Shown here piece after piece: positions 22,901 to 32,295 of a DNA stretch of 64,000 nucleotides; the first letter of the stretch is position 1; each line of letters starts with the position of its first letter. The stretch comes from Mactra quadrangularis (taxonomy: Eukaryota > Mollusca > Bivalvia > Venerida > Mactridae), in NCBI GenBank assembly GCA_025267735.1, contig CM046296.1, positions 25,818,464-25,882,463 on the forward strand, written 5' to 3'. The notes under the pieces were generated by a model. That model saw only the letters and a program-made list of their open reading frames with translations. It was not told the DNA's origin and did no database searches. A program made the translations under genes and the position numbers.

Positions 22901-25900
22901 ACTTCTTATCATTCTGTCTCGATATTTCTAAAATAGGTAAACATAAAATACATTTATATTTATCATGATGGTTTGTTTGTTTGTTTAGGTTTTACGGCGC
23001 ACCAACACAAAAAAGGTCATATCGCGCCGAAAACATTTGACCATACTATTAATTATCATGATGGGATTTCAATTTTAAATTTCTGCAAAGAAATTATTAT
23101 ACATTTGTCCAGTAAAAATATATTCTTTATTATTTCAAACACATCTAAAGGAAGATAGAAATTTCACTTAATTGTGTATGTTAATTTTTCATTTCAAAGT
23201 GAAAGTAGATCGAAACTTAAAGCAGAATTAGGTTTTCAATGACTCTGATATGCAAACTGCGTATTATGCAATAAACATGGGTAAACGATATTAAAAATTA
23301 AACACAATAACAAAAAGTATAGAATCAAAACATTTATACACATATGTCAAGACAACTGACAAGAGAAATCACCAATGGATAAAAGCTATCCAGTCAACAA
23401 AAAGAATGATAGAAGTAAAAAAATATCAGAACAAAAACAAACAACAGAAACAACTAATAACAAACCAAAGACAGCCACCAAAAAAAAACATAATGCAGAC
23501 ACAACATTGCAATCACTTACCCTTCTATATCCTCGTTCATAATTCTTAACGAAAATAATCAAACATGTTGATAAATAGTCATTAAAGATACAATTTATTA
23601 TAAGAAATATACGATCTCTTCGCAGCTCAGTGAACTATTGCTATACTCGTACTTAGATTAAATGTTAAAAAATTGAAAAAAAAGCTGTAGATGCGTGTCT
23701 TAAATGATATCGTCTGATAATATTCTGTTTAGTGCAACATAGATTATTGAGCTCCATCATATATTTTAGAAGATTGCATGACACAGGTTTGAGTTATTAT
23801 CCTTGCCATAACTTCTACTTTCGTAAATAGCTTTAATGCCATAGATATTGAGAAAATCTCGATATTATTGAAATTTTGCATTTCACTGTTTAACCAAAAC
23901 AGATTACCCGTTTATAGAAGATTTCTTACTTAATATTGGTGAGCTATGACACTAAAATGATAAAATGAGGAACGGTAATAAATGAGATAACAATGTTTAA
24001 TCTTATACCAACCTCTGGTAGTCTCCCTTTAGTTCTTTGTTTTATCAAGTAAACACAGGCTTCATTATAACCTTTAGCTCCAGATTCTCTACAATATATT
24101 TTTAAACCATATTGTCCTTCCTCTGGTACTTGTACTTTAATATTAGCTTCATTATCATCTGTGGTACATTCAACCTGAATTGTAAGATTTTATAAAACAT
24201 TGAAGAACCAAATTGCTCTCCGCGGTCGTTGTGTAGTGACTGACACAATAGATTTGCAATAAAGTGATTTTGGTACTACCCAATAAATTTTTCACCGTGT
24301 AGTAGGCATTGCTAGCTGCATTTGAAAGGGAAAATTAAAACTAGCAACTTAAACGAGTTCATGAAATCTAGTTTTAATAGCCGGACATAGTAAATTAACT
24401 AACTGATGCTAATAAGTATGAAGGGCGTAAGTGTCAAACGATAACAAATGAAACATTGACGAATCAATCTGATGTACAACGGTCTATGTAATTTTGTTTC
24501 TTCTGACGAGACTTTACAGTTATATCATAACTTCAGATGAGAGTTGTGAGGTTGAATATATTGCATGCGAGGCTATAATTTTGTCATTAATTTATATGAT
24601 ACATGTTATTGGCGAAAGCAAACACTTGTAAGAGTATACCCGATGTTTTGCAATTTTTTAATGAATTGATGTGAAAACAATAAATAACCCTACCTGTTCC
24701 ACAAGCTCATATACTGGCAAGAAATTATGTGTAAGCTGACAAGTCACATCCAGCTTTCGTTTCATTTTGAATTGAACATTTCGTACTTCTCCTGGTTTTA
24801 AATATATAATCCCTTCATGGTGAGATTTCGGTACCAGCCCCAATGCTTTACACTGAGGACCTGGTCCCCAGCCATACAAAGGATTATCTGGTAATAACTC
24901 TATTTCATCAGGTTCGAAAGTCTTATCAGATGTGAGTTTAAACTGACATAGTTTTTCTACTTCAGTTTGCGTACCTTTTCTTTCCTCTTTCTCCTCCCCA
25001 TCAGTGTTGTTTTCCTTTGCTTTTGGTTGTTCTATTTCTCCGAATATATCAAAAATGTATTTTCCTGGTACAGGCAAGGTGATCTCAAACACAAATTTAG
25101 CAGGTTTTCTATGAAGAAGTACCAGTTTTTGTAAATTGTTTAACATGTTTTTCGATTCATCGTCTTTATTTGGCTTATCAATGTACGAGAGGAGATAACT
25201 TAAATTTATTTGTCCCATACGAGCTTTTGGAAATGTGAGTTCAATATTAGCCTTTCCATTCATTGCTTTAGAAGCGCTAGTTTTTGGAGTCTCGACGGTT
25301 CCGTCTAACTCCCAGAACTTTGGTCGACAATTTGGCTGTGACAAAAATCCTTTTTTATCAGTTGGTCTATCTAGTAGTTGCCATTGATAGTTGTCAGGAA
25401 AACAGAACTGTGCAAACTCATCAGGGTCGGTCAGAAAGAAATAATCTGAATCCTGGAATAGTACAGTTTATAGACATGTTAAACATGTTTACAAAATTGA
25501 ACTTTGAATGACGAAGTTTTGATGATGATAAATAAATGTAGTATTTCTACTGGAACTTAAAGAGAGTTTACATAACACATGCACGTTTGGTTTATATATT
25601 TTGTAATTCCCTCTTCAAAATATTGATTTTATGAAAAGAGAGATTCAGTTATAATTTTAACTTGAGCTCGTATGACATGTGTTCGGAAGGCAAACTCGGA
25701 TGTAAACTACTTTTTGCAATAGACTGCTTAAAATAATTACATGAATTTGTAATTGGAGATGCATTATTTTCACATTGATATATTTAAATAAGGTGGAAGT
25801 GTCCAGATACATAGTCTAGACTTCTAGTTTTCTAGATTTCGGTATCATTTAGATACAGAAATTAGGCTATGTAGGTATATGACTGAATCATCCCTTTATA

Positions 25901-28151
25901 TATCATAAATATCTTACTTGTTTACTATGTTTGTTTTCTTCAGAATTTTTATCAACTGACATACACCAATCAATATGAACAAAATGCCATTCCTCATCAG
26001 CATATACAATGTTCCATTTTGTACGTAAACTTTTTTCAGGATCACCTGCTGAATAGTTTTCACCTTTACCAATACCTTCCATTATAATACATGGTATACC
26101 TGCTCTCCTGAAATTGTGAGTTATATGGGTTAAGAATGATAGTCTTTTTGTTTGTTAAGTGCTTGGTATTATTTTCGCCGTTTGTGTACATTGTTTTGGT
26201 TGGCTCAAACGACCAATTTCTCCTTTTACCGATACATAATTTCCTTAAATGCAACTGGTTAGGTCGATCTGTTGCGTGCATGAATACAGATTCCTATCAT
26301 CTGGGAGAGAGACCTACGTACATACACGGACTTAGATTTGTTCCATTCTCTTGCCTGTCTCTCAATAAAATAAAGCAAGCCGTTGTTGGTCACTGGCGAG
26401 GATCTAAGCATAGCGCTAGATTAAAATCTTGGAATCAGAGATCGTACTGGAGAAATGATTCTTATCATTGTACCAATCATTATTTCTCTCATAAGGTATA
26501 ATGAAATATAGATTTTATTTTAGAAAATTTATTTTGATACCTGCATAGAATGGTAAAAAATGACATCAAATCTCCTGTACCATCTTTTATCATCTTCATA
26601 TAACCTTTAGGTGTGTCTCCTGCTTTTACCATGTCTAATGCTGAACTCAGATAATCTTGTTCTTTCATCCATAAATAAACAGCTGAAATAAACCATGCTC
26701 TCATATGAAACGACGTTAGGGCAACTTCATTGAAATTTCCACTTCATATGAAGAAAGACACGCAGCATACTGATGCAATGCCATCATGTCATAAAATGCA
26801 CATCACACAATGGACAAAGAACATGGCATAATAATTTTTTATTTGGAAACTTTTTTCATGTGTTTGGTACTCCAATAAATAATTCGGCCCGATCAAACCC
26901 TTGGTAACACTTGTTTGCGTCCGAATGACCTATATATGCGTAGTTATAAGTGTATATAGGTCTCTAAGCTTGCCAGAAAATGATATCGTTTAATGCGAGA
27001 CAAACGAGATATACATGTAATACAAACGAAATCACTTTTTTTATTTTAACAACTGGACATGGTATTATGTTAGGACTTATATTAATTAGCTTTCGTATAT
27101 TTCATGTTGATATTCTTACCTATGACAAACTGGACTTCTGTTTCAACCATCGTAGATAGTTTATTAAGTAAAGTCGAATAACTACCTTCTACTGTCTGTG
27201 GCATCTAAAAGTTTGACAACATTAACATTACTGAATAGTAAGTTATTCTTATACCTTAACATGTGATAATGTATAAATCAGTCATAAACAATAGATAGAG
27301 TGGCTAAGGGGCACTCCAATAAATTTAAAAGAAATTTGAATTTAACTTGATGATAGGGATAAAATCATTTTATGTTAGAGCATTCAGAATCGCATATGAC
27401 TACGAATCTCGAAACTGACCTACACACATGCCGTGGTTGTCAGTCACACGTGAAAAAAACATATATAAAATTTGTACTGGTTGAAACTTTCTGAGATCGA
27501 TCATTACATGTACAAGAAACTGTGAATATGTTGACTAACCGTCACAAAATGACCGAACTAATGATTGCTAAAATGCCGCGTAGAGCATTACAAAAATCCA
27601 ACCAAACCAATTGAAGCTACTGTCTGATGTTGAGAGATGACATTACTAGTAAAACAAATCAATAGACTAAGTGTATATACCTCTTTTATTTTAATTATTA
27701 ATTCATTCACAATAGAATCTGTAAATATTTCAGCTTTATAAGTTTCTGGAACATACGGTGGTGGATAGTCTGGATTGGTATCTGGAATGTTGTTCTGAAA
27801 TATAATGTGTAATCAAACCTGTTTATTATACATACATGTACTGTATAGTTTGTTCAAAATTATTCCGAGACAGATTTATACATTACAAGCTTAGATAACT
27901 ACTATTTATTTACTATTTATTATATACTAATAATAGACATATAGTTCTGGATGAAAGTATAAGTATATACTTACGATATCTACTGTCTCCACGTTTCTGT
28001 TATTTGCGCCTTTTCCACCGGATCCACCAGATTTCCCGCCTTTACCACCGGAACTACTCGCTTTCCCACTTGCTTTCCCGGCTCCACTCGTTTTCCCACC
28101 GGAACTTCCGGTTCCTCCTCCTTTCCCGTCTTTCGATCCTCCTCCACCCAT
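19554..28151 (-). CDS. Hillarin/kyphoscoliosis peptidase-like protein with dynein-stalk-like C-terminus, 13 exons
   Basis: The joined coding exons give 2655 nt (884 aa plus stop). All introns are GT-AG and all phases match. Order: Met-Gly-x-x-x-Ser-Lys start and Gly/Ser/Lys linker (1-59); transglutaminase-like core (about 98-223); hillarin/KY-type beta regions, with PVPGKY at about 363, LYGWGPGP at about 428 and a second strand-rich unit to about 540; charged helical segment (about 552-660); dynein MTBD-like region (about 660-764); Ser/Lys/Asp-rich tail. Kyphoscoliosis peptidase and hillarin are cytoskeleton-associated proteins, which is family knowledge. Here the Cys, His and Asp positions appear replaced (Gly162, Thr202, His217), so a non-enzymatic scaffold is likely. 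The stalk-like part suggests microtubule binding, which is inference. The family call is firm; the dynein relation is good but unverified. Confidence 0.85.
20813..20998 (-). CDS. Hillarin-like gene, exon 12: dynein MTBD-like second half
   Basis: It encodes residues 703-764, starting DWEQIQYLMHKTG and followed by the Lys-x-Glu-Asp-Ile-Pro block and MIEPYDLQKCRAVSNGICSY. In dyneins the corresponding order is Trp..., Asp-x-Asp-Asn-Ile-Pro, then Val-Ser-x-Ala-x-x-x-Leu-Cys-x-Trp-Val at the start of coiled-coil 2. Phase 0 on both sides. Confidence 0.85.
21572..21708 (-). CDS. Hillarin-like gene, exon 11: dynein MTBD-like first half
   Basis: It encodes residues 657-702. TIEIRNYKKPKRVVQDVMAS and YVLLGERKDD match the start of dynein stalk heads, where coiled-coil 1 ends in an Ile-Lys/Arg-Ser/Asn-Tyr/Phe-x-x-Pro motif followed by Val-x-x-Val-Met and Leu-x-Gly. 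The acceptor TTTTCAAG is slightly weak; donor GTAAGT is strong. Confidence 0.85.
22139..22282 (-). CDS. Hillarin-like gene, exon 10: second helical segment
   Basis: It encodes residues 609-656: LRGILFGRNMKVNHKWLDQA, then a strongly charged helix with DDLQEEIRKAQRMENNLKRR, likely coiled coil. Acceptor CTTCAG, donor GTATTT, phase 1 on both sides. Confidence 0.85.
22756..22927 (-). CDS. Hillarin-like gene, exon 9: charged helical segment
   Basis: It encodes residues 552-608: KYRDRMIRSRLEHHIV..., then ELEDAIEVFKCYNVPDNGEL and ADDKLKQYWKTKR. The pattern of helix, short loop and helix resembles helical linker repeats that precede coiled-coil stalks. Phase 0 in, phase 1 out. Confidence 0.85.
22967..23050 (-). 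repeat. SINE 3' end inside intron 8-9
   Basis: On the minus strand it reads GGCGCGATATGACC..., then TGCGCCGTAAAACCTAAACA followed by repeated AAAC. A GCGCCGTAAAA tail with AAAC repeats is a common SINE/retroelement 3' end in molluscs. Only the tail is clear. Confidence 0.45.
23521..23544 (-). CDS. Hillarin-like gene, candidate 24-nt microexon 8
   Basis: It encodes eight residues (NYERGYRR). Upstream is TTTTCGTTAAG and downstream the consensus donor GTAAGTGATT. The length is a multiple of three and the phase matches both neighbours, so it can be included or skipped without changing the frame. It inserts a basic Tyr/Arg patch just before the helical region. Confidence 0.5.
24013..24174 (-). 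CDS. Hillarin-like gene, exon 7: end of the KY/hillarin region
   Basis: It encodes residues 490-543, with a second beta-unit ending (VPEEGQYGLKIYCRE and EACVYLIKQ) common to this family. Acceptor ATTCAG, donor GTTGGT, phase 0 on both sides. Confidence 0.85.
24694..25452 (-). CDS. Hillarin-like gene, exon 6: KY/hillarin beta region
   Basis: The largest exon, residues 237-489. It has an aromatic-rich start (DSDYFFLTDPDEF), a strand-rich unit with FEITLPVPGKYIFDIFGE, an acidic and basic insert (GEEKEERKGTQTEVEK), then the family signature around LLPDNPLYGWGPGPQ and LGLVPKSHHEGIIYLKPGE. Phase 0 on both sides. Confidence 0.88.
25918..26107 (-). CDS. Hillarin-like gene, exon 5: His/Asp region, both positions changed
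   Basis: It encodes residues 173-236. RRAGIPCIIMEGIGKG is a typical core motif. RTKWNIVYADEEWHFVHIDW aligns with the His-Ala-Trp-Asn and Trp-x-x-Val-Asp motifs, giving Thr202 for His and His217 for Asp; Asp219 lies two residues on. Donor GTAAGA, phase 0. Confidence 0.85.
26541..26682 (-). CDS. Hillarin-like gene, exon 4: nucleophile region, Cys absent
   Basis: It encodes residues 126-172: VYLWMKEQDYL, then IKDGTGDLMSFFTILC. In active transglutaminase-like proteins a Cys follows Gly here, about 12 residues before the Arg-Ala-Gly-Ile-Pro motif. That position is Gly162. It ends in phase 2 before GTATCA. Confidence 0.85.
27120..27204 (-). CDS. Hillarin-like gene, exon 3: start of the transglutaminase-like core
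   Basis: It encodes residues 98-125 and the first base of codon 126, starting MPQTVEGSYSTLLNKLS. Acceptor TTTTAG, donor GTAAGA, ending in phase 1. Confidence 0.85.
27681..27794 (-). CDS. Hillarin-like gene, exon 2
   Basis: It encodes residues 60-97: a Pro/Tyr-rich piece (NPDYPPPYVPETYK) followed by a helix (VNELIIKIKE). Acceptor TTTCAG, donor GTATAT, phase 0 on both sides. Confidence 0.85.
27975..28151 (-). CDS. Hillarin-like gene, exon 1: N-myristoylation-type start and Gly/Ser/Lys linker
   Basis: It encodes residues 1-59 and ends ...NVETVDI before the donor GTAAGTATA (phase 0). MGGGGSKD fits the myristoylation pattern Gly2, Ser6, Lys7. The next 45 residues are almost only Gly, Ser, Lys, Ala and Thr. 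The start is the first ATG of the frame, with no acceptor near it. Confidence 0.85.
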
Positions 28152-28841
28152 TGTGTTATAAACTTAAGAGGTTACGCTGAAGTCTGAATATGAAATTTAT
28201 AAAAGAAAAATAGACATTTCTTTGTAGAGAGGTTTCCAAGCTTTTTTGCGGCAAGTGTCTTTCTATTTTTTTAAAATAAACCTTAGCATATTGACCTGTA
28301 TTTTTTCAACGGGTTCGAACTCAACAACTCGTGCGGCTTTTTATTAGAGAAATAAATCATTTACTTACATAAGGATCGAAGGAGAATAGAACTGGTAAAT
28401 GACGGGAGTGATGGTTAGATCATTTGTCTGCATAGATCGATTCTGATTCTTTAAATGTGACGTAAAACAAAAACAAAACAAAAAATTAGGGACTTTAGTC
28501 AGTTATCTTTTCCTGATAAAATCTGAAGCAATTCAATTAGTATATATATACATGTATATACGTATATTATCATTTAAAATATTTCTTGTTAATTAAGATA
28601 CTAACAGAAGTGATAAATTTTAGATAGTTCTTTACCCTTTAAAAACTTAGCTTGATTTTCAAACAAAATAAATGATTTACAAAAAAGTTATTTAAGATTA
28701 ATTTTGGCAAACTGACATTGAAAAGTAAGGGTAAGATCCGAGTAATCCAACTAATTGGATCTTTGCAAGTACGGAATCTAAACATAAACGGATCAACTCC
28801 GCAAACTAAGACGACTACCTCGTAAATGAAAGTTATGGACC
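28152..28841. other. Upstream region of the hillarin-like gene
   Basis: The 5' UTR and promoter of the gene should lie here or further right. No TATA box, Inr or upstream 5' UTR exon could be fixed. GACGTAAAACAAAAACAAAAC at about 28459-28480 looks like a plus-strand SINE tail. Confidence 0.35.
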
Positions 28842-29200
28842 TCAGTGGCGGGTATGTCCTCTCTCTGCATCAAGCTCAGCTTGACATCTACCTCTCATAC
28901 TCCGTATCAGACGCAGGATTCTGTACTTGGGTATTGCATCCCACTCCTCAGTCAGTGCTTGTATATGTTGCTGCAAATTATTGACGTGCGTCTGCCGTCA
29001 TTAACCCTTCGGTCAAGTTGGTCCCAAAGATGCTTTATAGAGTTTAAGTCGGGTCTGACTGCTGTCTGTTCATGTCTCCTTACCAGATTCATGATTGTCT
29101 GGTGCGAGCAGCCCATGCGATGAGCAATCTCACGAAATGAAAGCCCGGCGTCAGCAATGCCGAGAACTTGGTGACGTTGAGTGTCTTCTCAACGTGGCAT
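28842..29200 (-). pseudogene. Tc1/mariner-like transposase, internally deleted
   Basis: The start MPR is followed at once by TGA, then the N-terminal helix-turn-helix is clear (HQVLGIADAGLSFREIAHRM, SHQTIMNLVRRHEQT). It runs directly into the C-terminal block PDLNSIKHLWDQLDRRV, so the whole catalytic middle, including the first two Asp positions, is missing. A frameshift near 29000 shifts the rest, which reads LQQHIQALTEEWDAIPKYRI..., ending in RGHTRH and stop at 28842-28844. ACGAGG-containing sequences on each side (about 28818 and 29227) are inverted and may mark the terminal repeats. A dead deletion derivative. Confidence 0.85.
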
Positions 29201-31729
29201 TTGAATAGCAATAGTTGAAAATACGAGGTTTTTTTCTTAACCTGTCGACTAACTCTCGTTAGAGACAAATGCTTTACGCAAACTACTGAATACATGTCGT
29301 CCTTACAAAAAAAAATCTTATTTTGCACGTGCAGTCCGGGACTCGAACATAGTAAATTGATTTTAGATTCTTTTGGCAGCAATGCCTACATGTGTATGCC
29401 AAAAATGTCGCTATGTAAAGTTTTTACTTCTGTTCAATTATATTATCATAAAGCGAGGGTTGGTATGGTGGTAAGTTTTCATTGACGCCGAGTATAAAAT
29501 AACTATCTATAAATTTGCTGGTACCTTTAATCAATACAAGTGTGATTGCATTGAAAGTTTTGTGACGTTTGGTAACATGCTTTTTATGTCCGCATGTTGG
29601 CTTATAAGGTCGAGCGTATAAGACTCATGTTATTACATTTTTCTTTATAACAAAAACTAGTCAAAATATCACCTTTGTACTTTAGTTAAAATGAATGTTT
29701 AAAGAAATGTGTTCGTTCACAAACCTGTTTAACTTAGTTTGATGTAATCCTGTTTTTAAATATTCCGCAATAAAAGAACTAAGCGTTTATCATATCGTGC
29801 CTAACATGATTAGAAATGCACCAAAATAAAATATCAAAATATTTCAAACTCCAACAGTCTGAATGTACCCCATACGTATGTTTATTCCCTAGTTACTCAT
29901 ATTTGCATATGTTTATATGATTTGAAAAAATAATTTATTAAACATTAAAGTGAGGACATGTTTAGTAATCTTGAATAGATCTCATGCGAGTTTATAAATC
30001 TATGTTCAATTGAGTATAATGTTGATTCATTTCGACTTCATCTTTTGGAAGAAAAAAAACTGATTGATTAAAAATCGATATTGATTAATACTGCATGACG
30101 TTATTATAGCAGGTATATAGAATATATCGATCTGCTCAGTGCGAAACTAGTTTAACTACGTACGAATAAATAATGACGTAGACTAGTTTAGTGAAGAACC
30201 ATTCATTTAAAAATTGAAAGTCTATACAACGCGCTTTTCAATTAATAAAGGCGTATCTTTTTGGCTAGATGTAAAACGCTTGATTTTATACTATTTTTGG
30301 AAATATGTTTTTTTTTGTTTATGGAAACTTCAATACATTAAAAATTGTTCATGATGCATGAAGACATTCTATGCAATGCATTCTGTAGATAAAAAAAGAC
30401 CTTGGACTTAAATCTAAATGATGTGAATATAACTCTAGTGCATTCAATTAATGTATGAAATCGTTCATGCGATATGTGTTAGTTTAGTTATTATTGACTT
30501 TAAATGAATATACCCTAGTGTACAATATTACCATGATTGCCTTAGGAAAATTTTGAATAATCAGAATTCCGAACTATTTTCTCATTCTGTTTATGAACAC
30601 CAAATGCGAAAGAGTCGAACTTGAAACTGAGATTGTACAGCCCCATTTCGATGTTCGGACCCTAGGTGGTTCGTATGTCTTAAGTGTCGCTGTTTTAAAA
30701 TGATATGCTTATTAACCAATTATGTATAAAACAATGTAATAATAATCGTCAATGTCAGAACAAATTATGTCCAACAAAATAATGATTACGTTCTGACTGG
30801 TTACATGTTGCTATAGTTCATATTAGGCACTCTGTTAATAAAGTATATATGTTATATACATGTAAATCGATATATCATATATAAAAAAATAAACAAGCAA
30901 ACGCCTATAACAAGTTTAATCACAATATTACATTGAAACAAAATACTAATTGTAACAATATATTAGTTGTACTCACCACTAACTTTTTGACAAATATTAG
31001 ATAACATCCAATTACACCTTGATAGTTAATAAAACTTAGCACAAAACAATTGTACATGTATCTCTGTATACAGCGCTTTCTCGATATATGTTCTCAAATG
31101 TTCTTAACAATAAGTGTCGAGGGCTTAACAATAAACTGTCGCAACCCATTGTTTTATTAAAAGAATATAATTATTATGTTTGAAATATCTAATACATTTA
31201 CGTGCCAAATAATTTCAAATCACTCCATTTAAATTCATGTATAAAAGATAATGAACTATTTTGCTGAAAGCTGAAGTAAAGCCATTTATAGAAATAATTG
31301 TCAACTATTTACTATGCGTGGAACAAAACAAGAATTGGTGTTGCGACAATATTCCATTTAACCCTCCATGTATATTAGATATTATCATATTCTATGTACA
31401 TTGTACATTTAAACCAATTTGTCTAATCAATACGCAAACAAAAGTCTATTGTTTTCTATCAACGGCTATTTTTAACAAAAGTAAATTCAATATGACTGTT
31501 ACTTTATTAAACAATGACTAATAAAACTATTCATAAGACTTTTATATAGCTTGTTCACTTTAAATTGTGACAATTTTAGTTGGGTTTAACACCGAAGCAA
31601 CACATTGTATAGGTCATATAACGACGATCAGTCAATCTACTCACCGTTCTTGGATAGACTAAATCTCTTGATTTAGCTGTTAACCAATTACTAGGCGCAT
31701 ACTTTCGTCAGTGACTGACAATTACCTTA
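29201..31729. other. AT-rich intergenic, nothing recognised
   Basis: No supported exon, RNA gene or repeat family beyond simple AT-rich sequence. Short open frames at 29294-29485 and 31261-31521 lack any motif. Confidence 0.4.
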
Positions 31730-31885
31730 CATGATTTAGAATGAGTGGTAGGAGGGATAATAGCCGTAGAAATTAGTTCGTGGCCAAACTTAATGAAAGT
31801 ATGCACCGCCCGAGACTTGAATCCATGACCCCCTCCATCAATAGACTACTCTTGTTTGCTACCGACTGAGCTGATTATTATATTA
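31730..31885 (-). repeat. tRNA-derived SINE, copy A
   Basis: The minus strand carries a tRNA-like head: A box TCAGCTCAGTCGGTAGC (about 31855-31872) and B box GGATTCAAGTCTC about 40 bp later, followed by GGGCGGTGCAT and an AT-rich body. The cloverleaf cannot close because there is no matching acceptor stem, so it is a SINE rather than a tRNA gene. Confidence 0.65.
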
Positions 31886-32104
31886 AACGCTTCAGAACAT
31901 GAATATAACCATACTGTTAAATTTCCAAACATCTAAATTAAATAAAACGTAACTTATATAATTATGCTCTTCACCTACACGGGTATTTCAGATCGCTTTA
32001 AACGTAGAATTGTAAAGAGTTTGTTACGGGGTAATTATTATTGTCTGTACTGACAGGCTATGATCTATCTCTGGCGTATTTCATTGCCAGTGACATAATT
32101 GTTG

Positions 32105-32295
32105 TCTTTCTTTACCCAGCGGAAGGTGAAAAATGTCTTCATGATCAAACTTCTCGTGGGCCAACAAAATACATATTTCATGGTCAAACTCATCGAAATT
32201 CATGTATGCATGCATTGTTCGGAAATCGAACTTACAACCCCTTGATTCGCGATCGGACAAGCTACCATTTAAGCTGATCGACTCAGCGGACGGAT
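32105..32295 (-). repeat. tRNA-derived SINE, copy B
   Basis: Minus strand: A-box-like ATCAGCTTAAATGGTAGC (about 32265-32280), then B-box-like GTAAGTTCGATTTC about 35 bp on, then a body containing GGCCCACGAGAAGTTTG, related in part to the GGCCACGAA body of copy A 400 bp away. More diverged than copy A. Confidence 0.5.

Noticed and set aside
26136..26501. Plus-strand 121-codon gene
   Set aside because: It lies mostly inside an intron and across exon 4/5 surroundings on the opposite strand. No motif and no splice context.
19554..28151. Active transglutaminase or peptidase
   Set aside because: The expected Cys, His and Asp positions are Gly, Thr and His by motif alignment, so enzyme activity is not supported.
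31795..31885. Functional tRNA gene
   Set aside because: A and B boxes are present but the acceptor stem does not pair and the sequence runs on into a SINE body.
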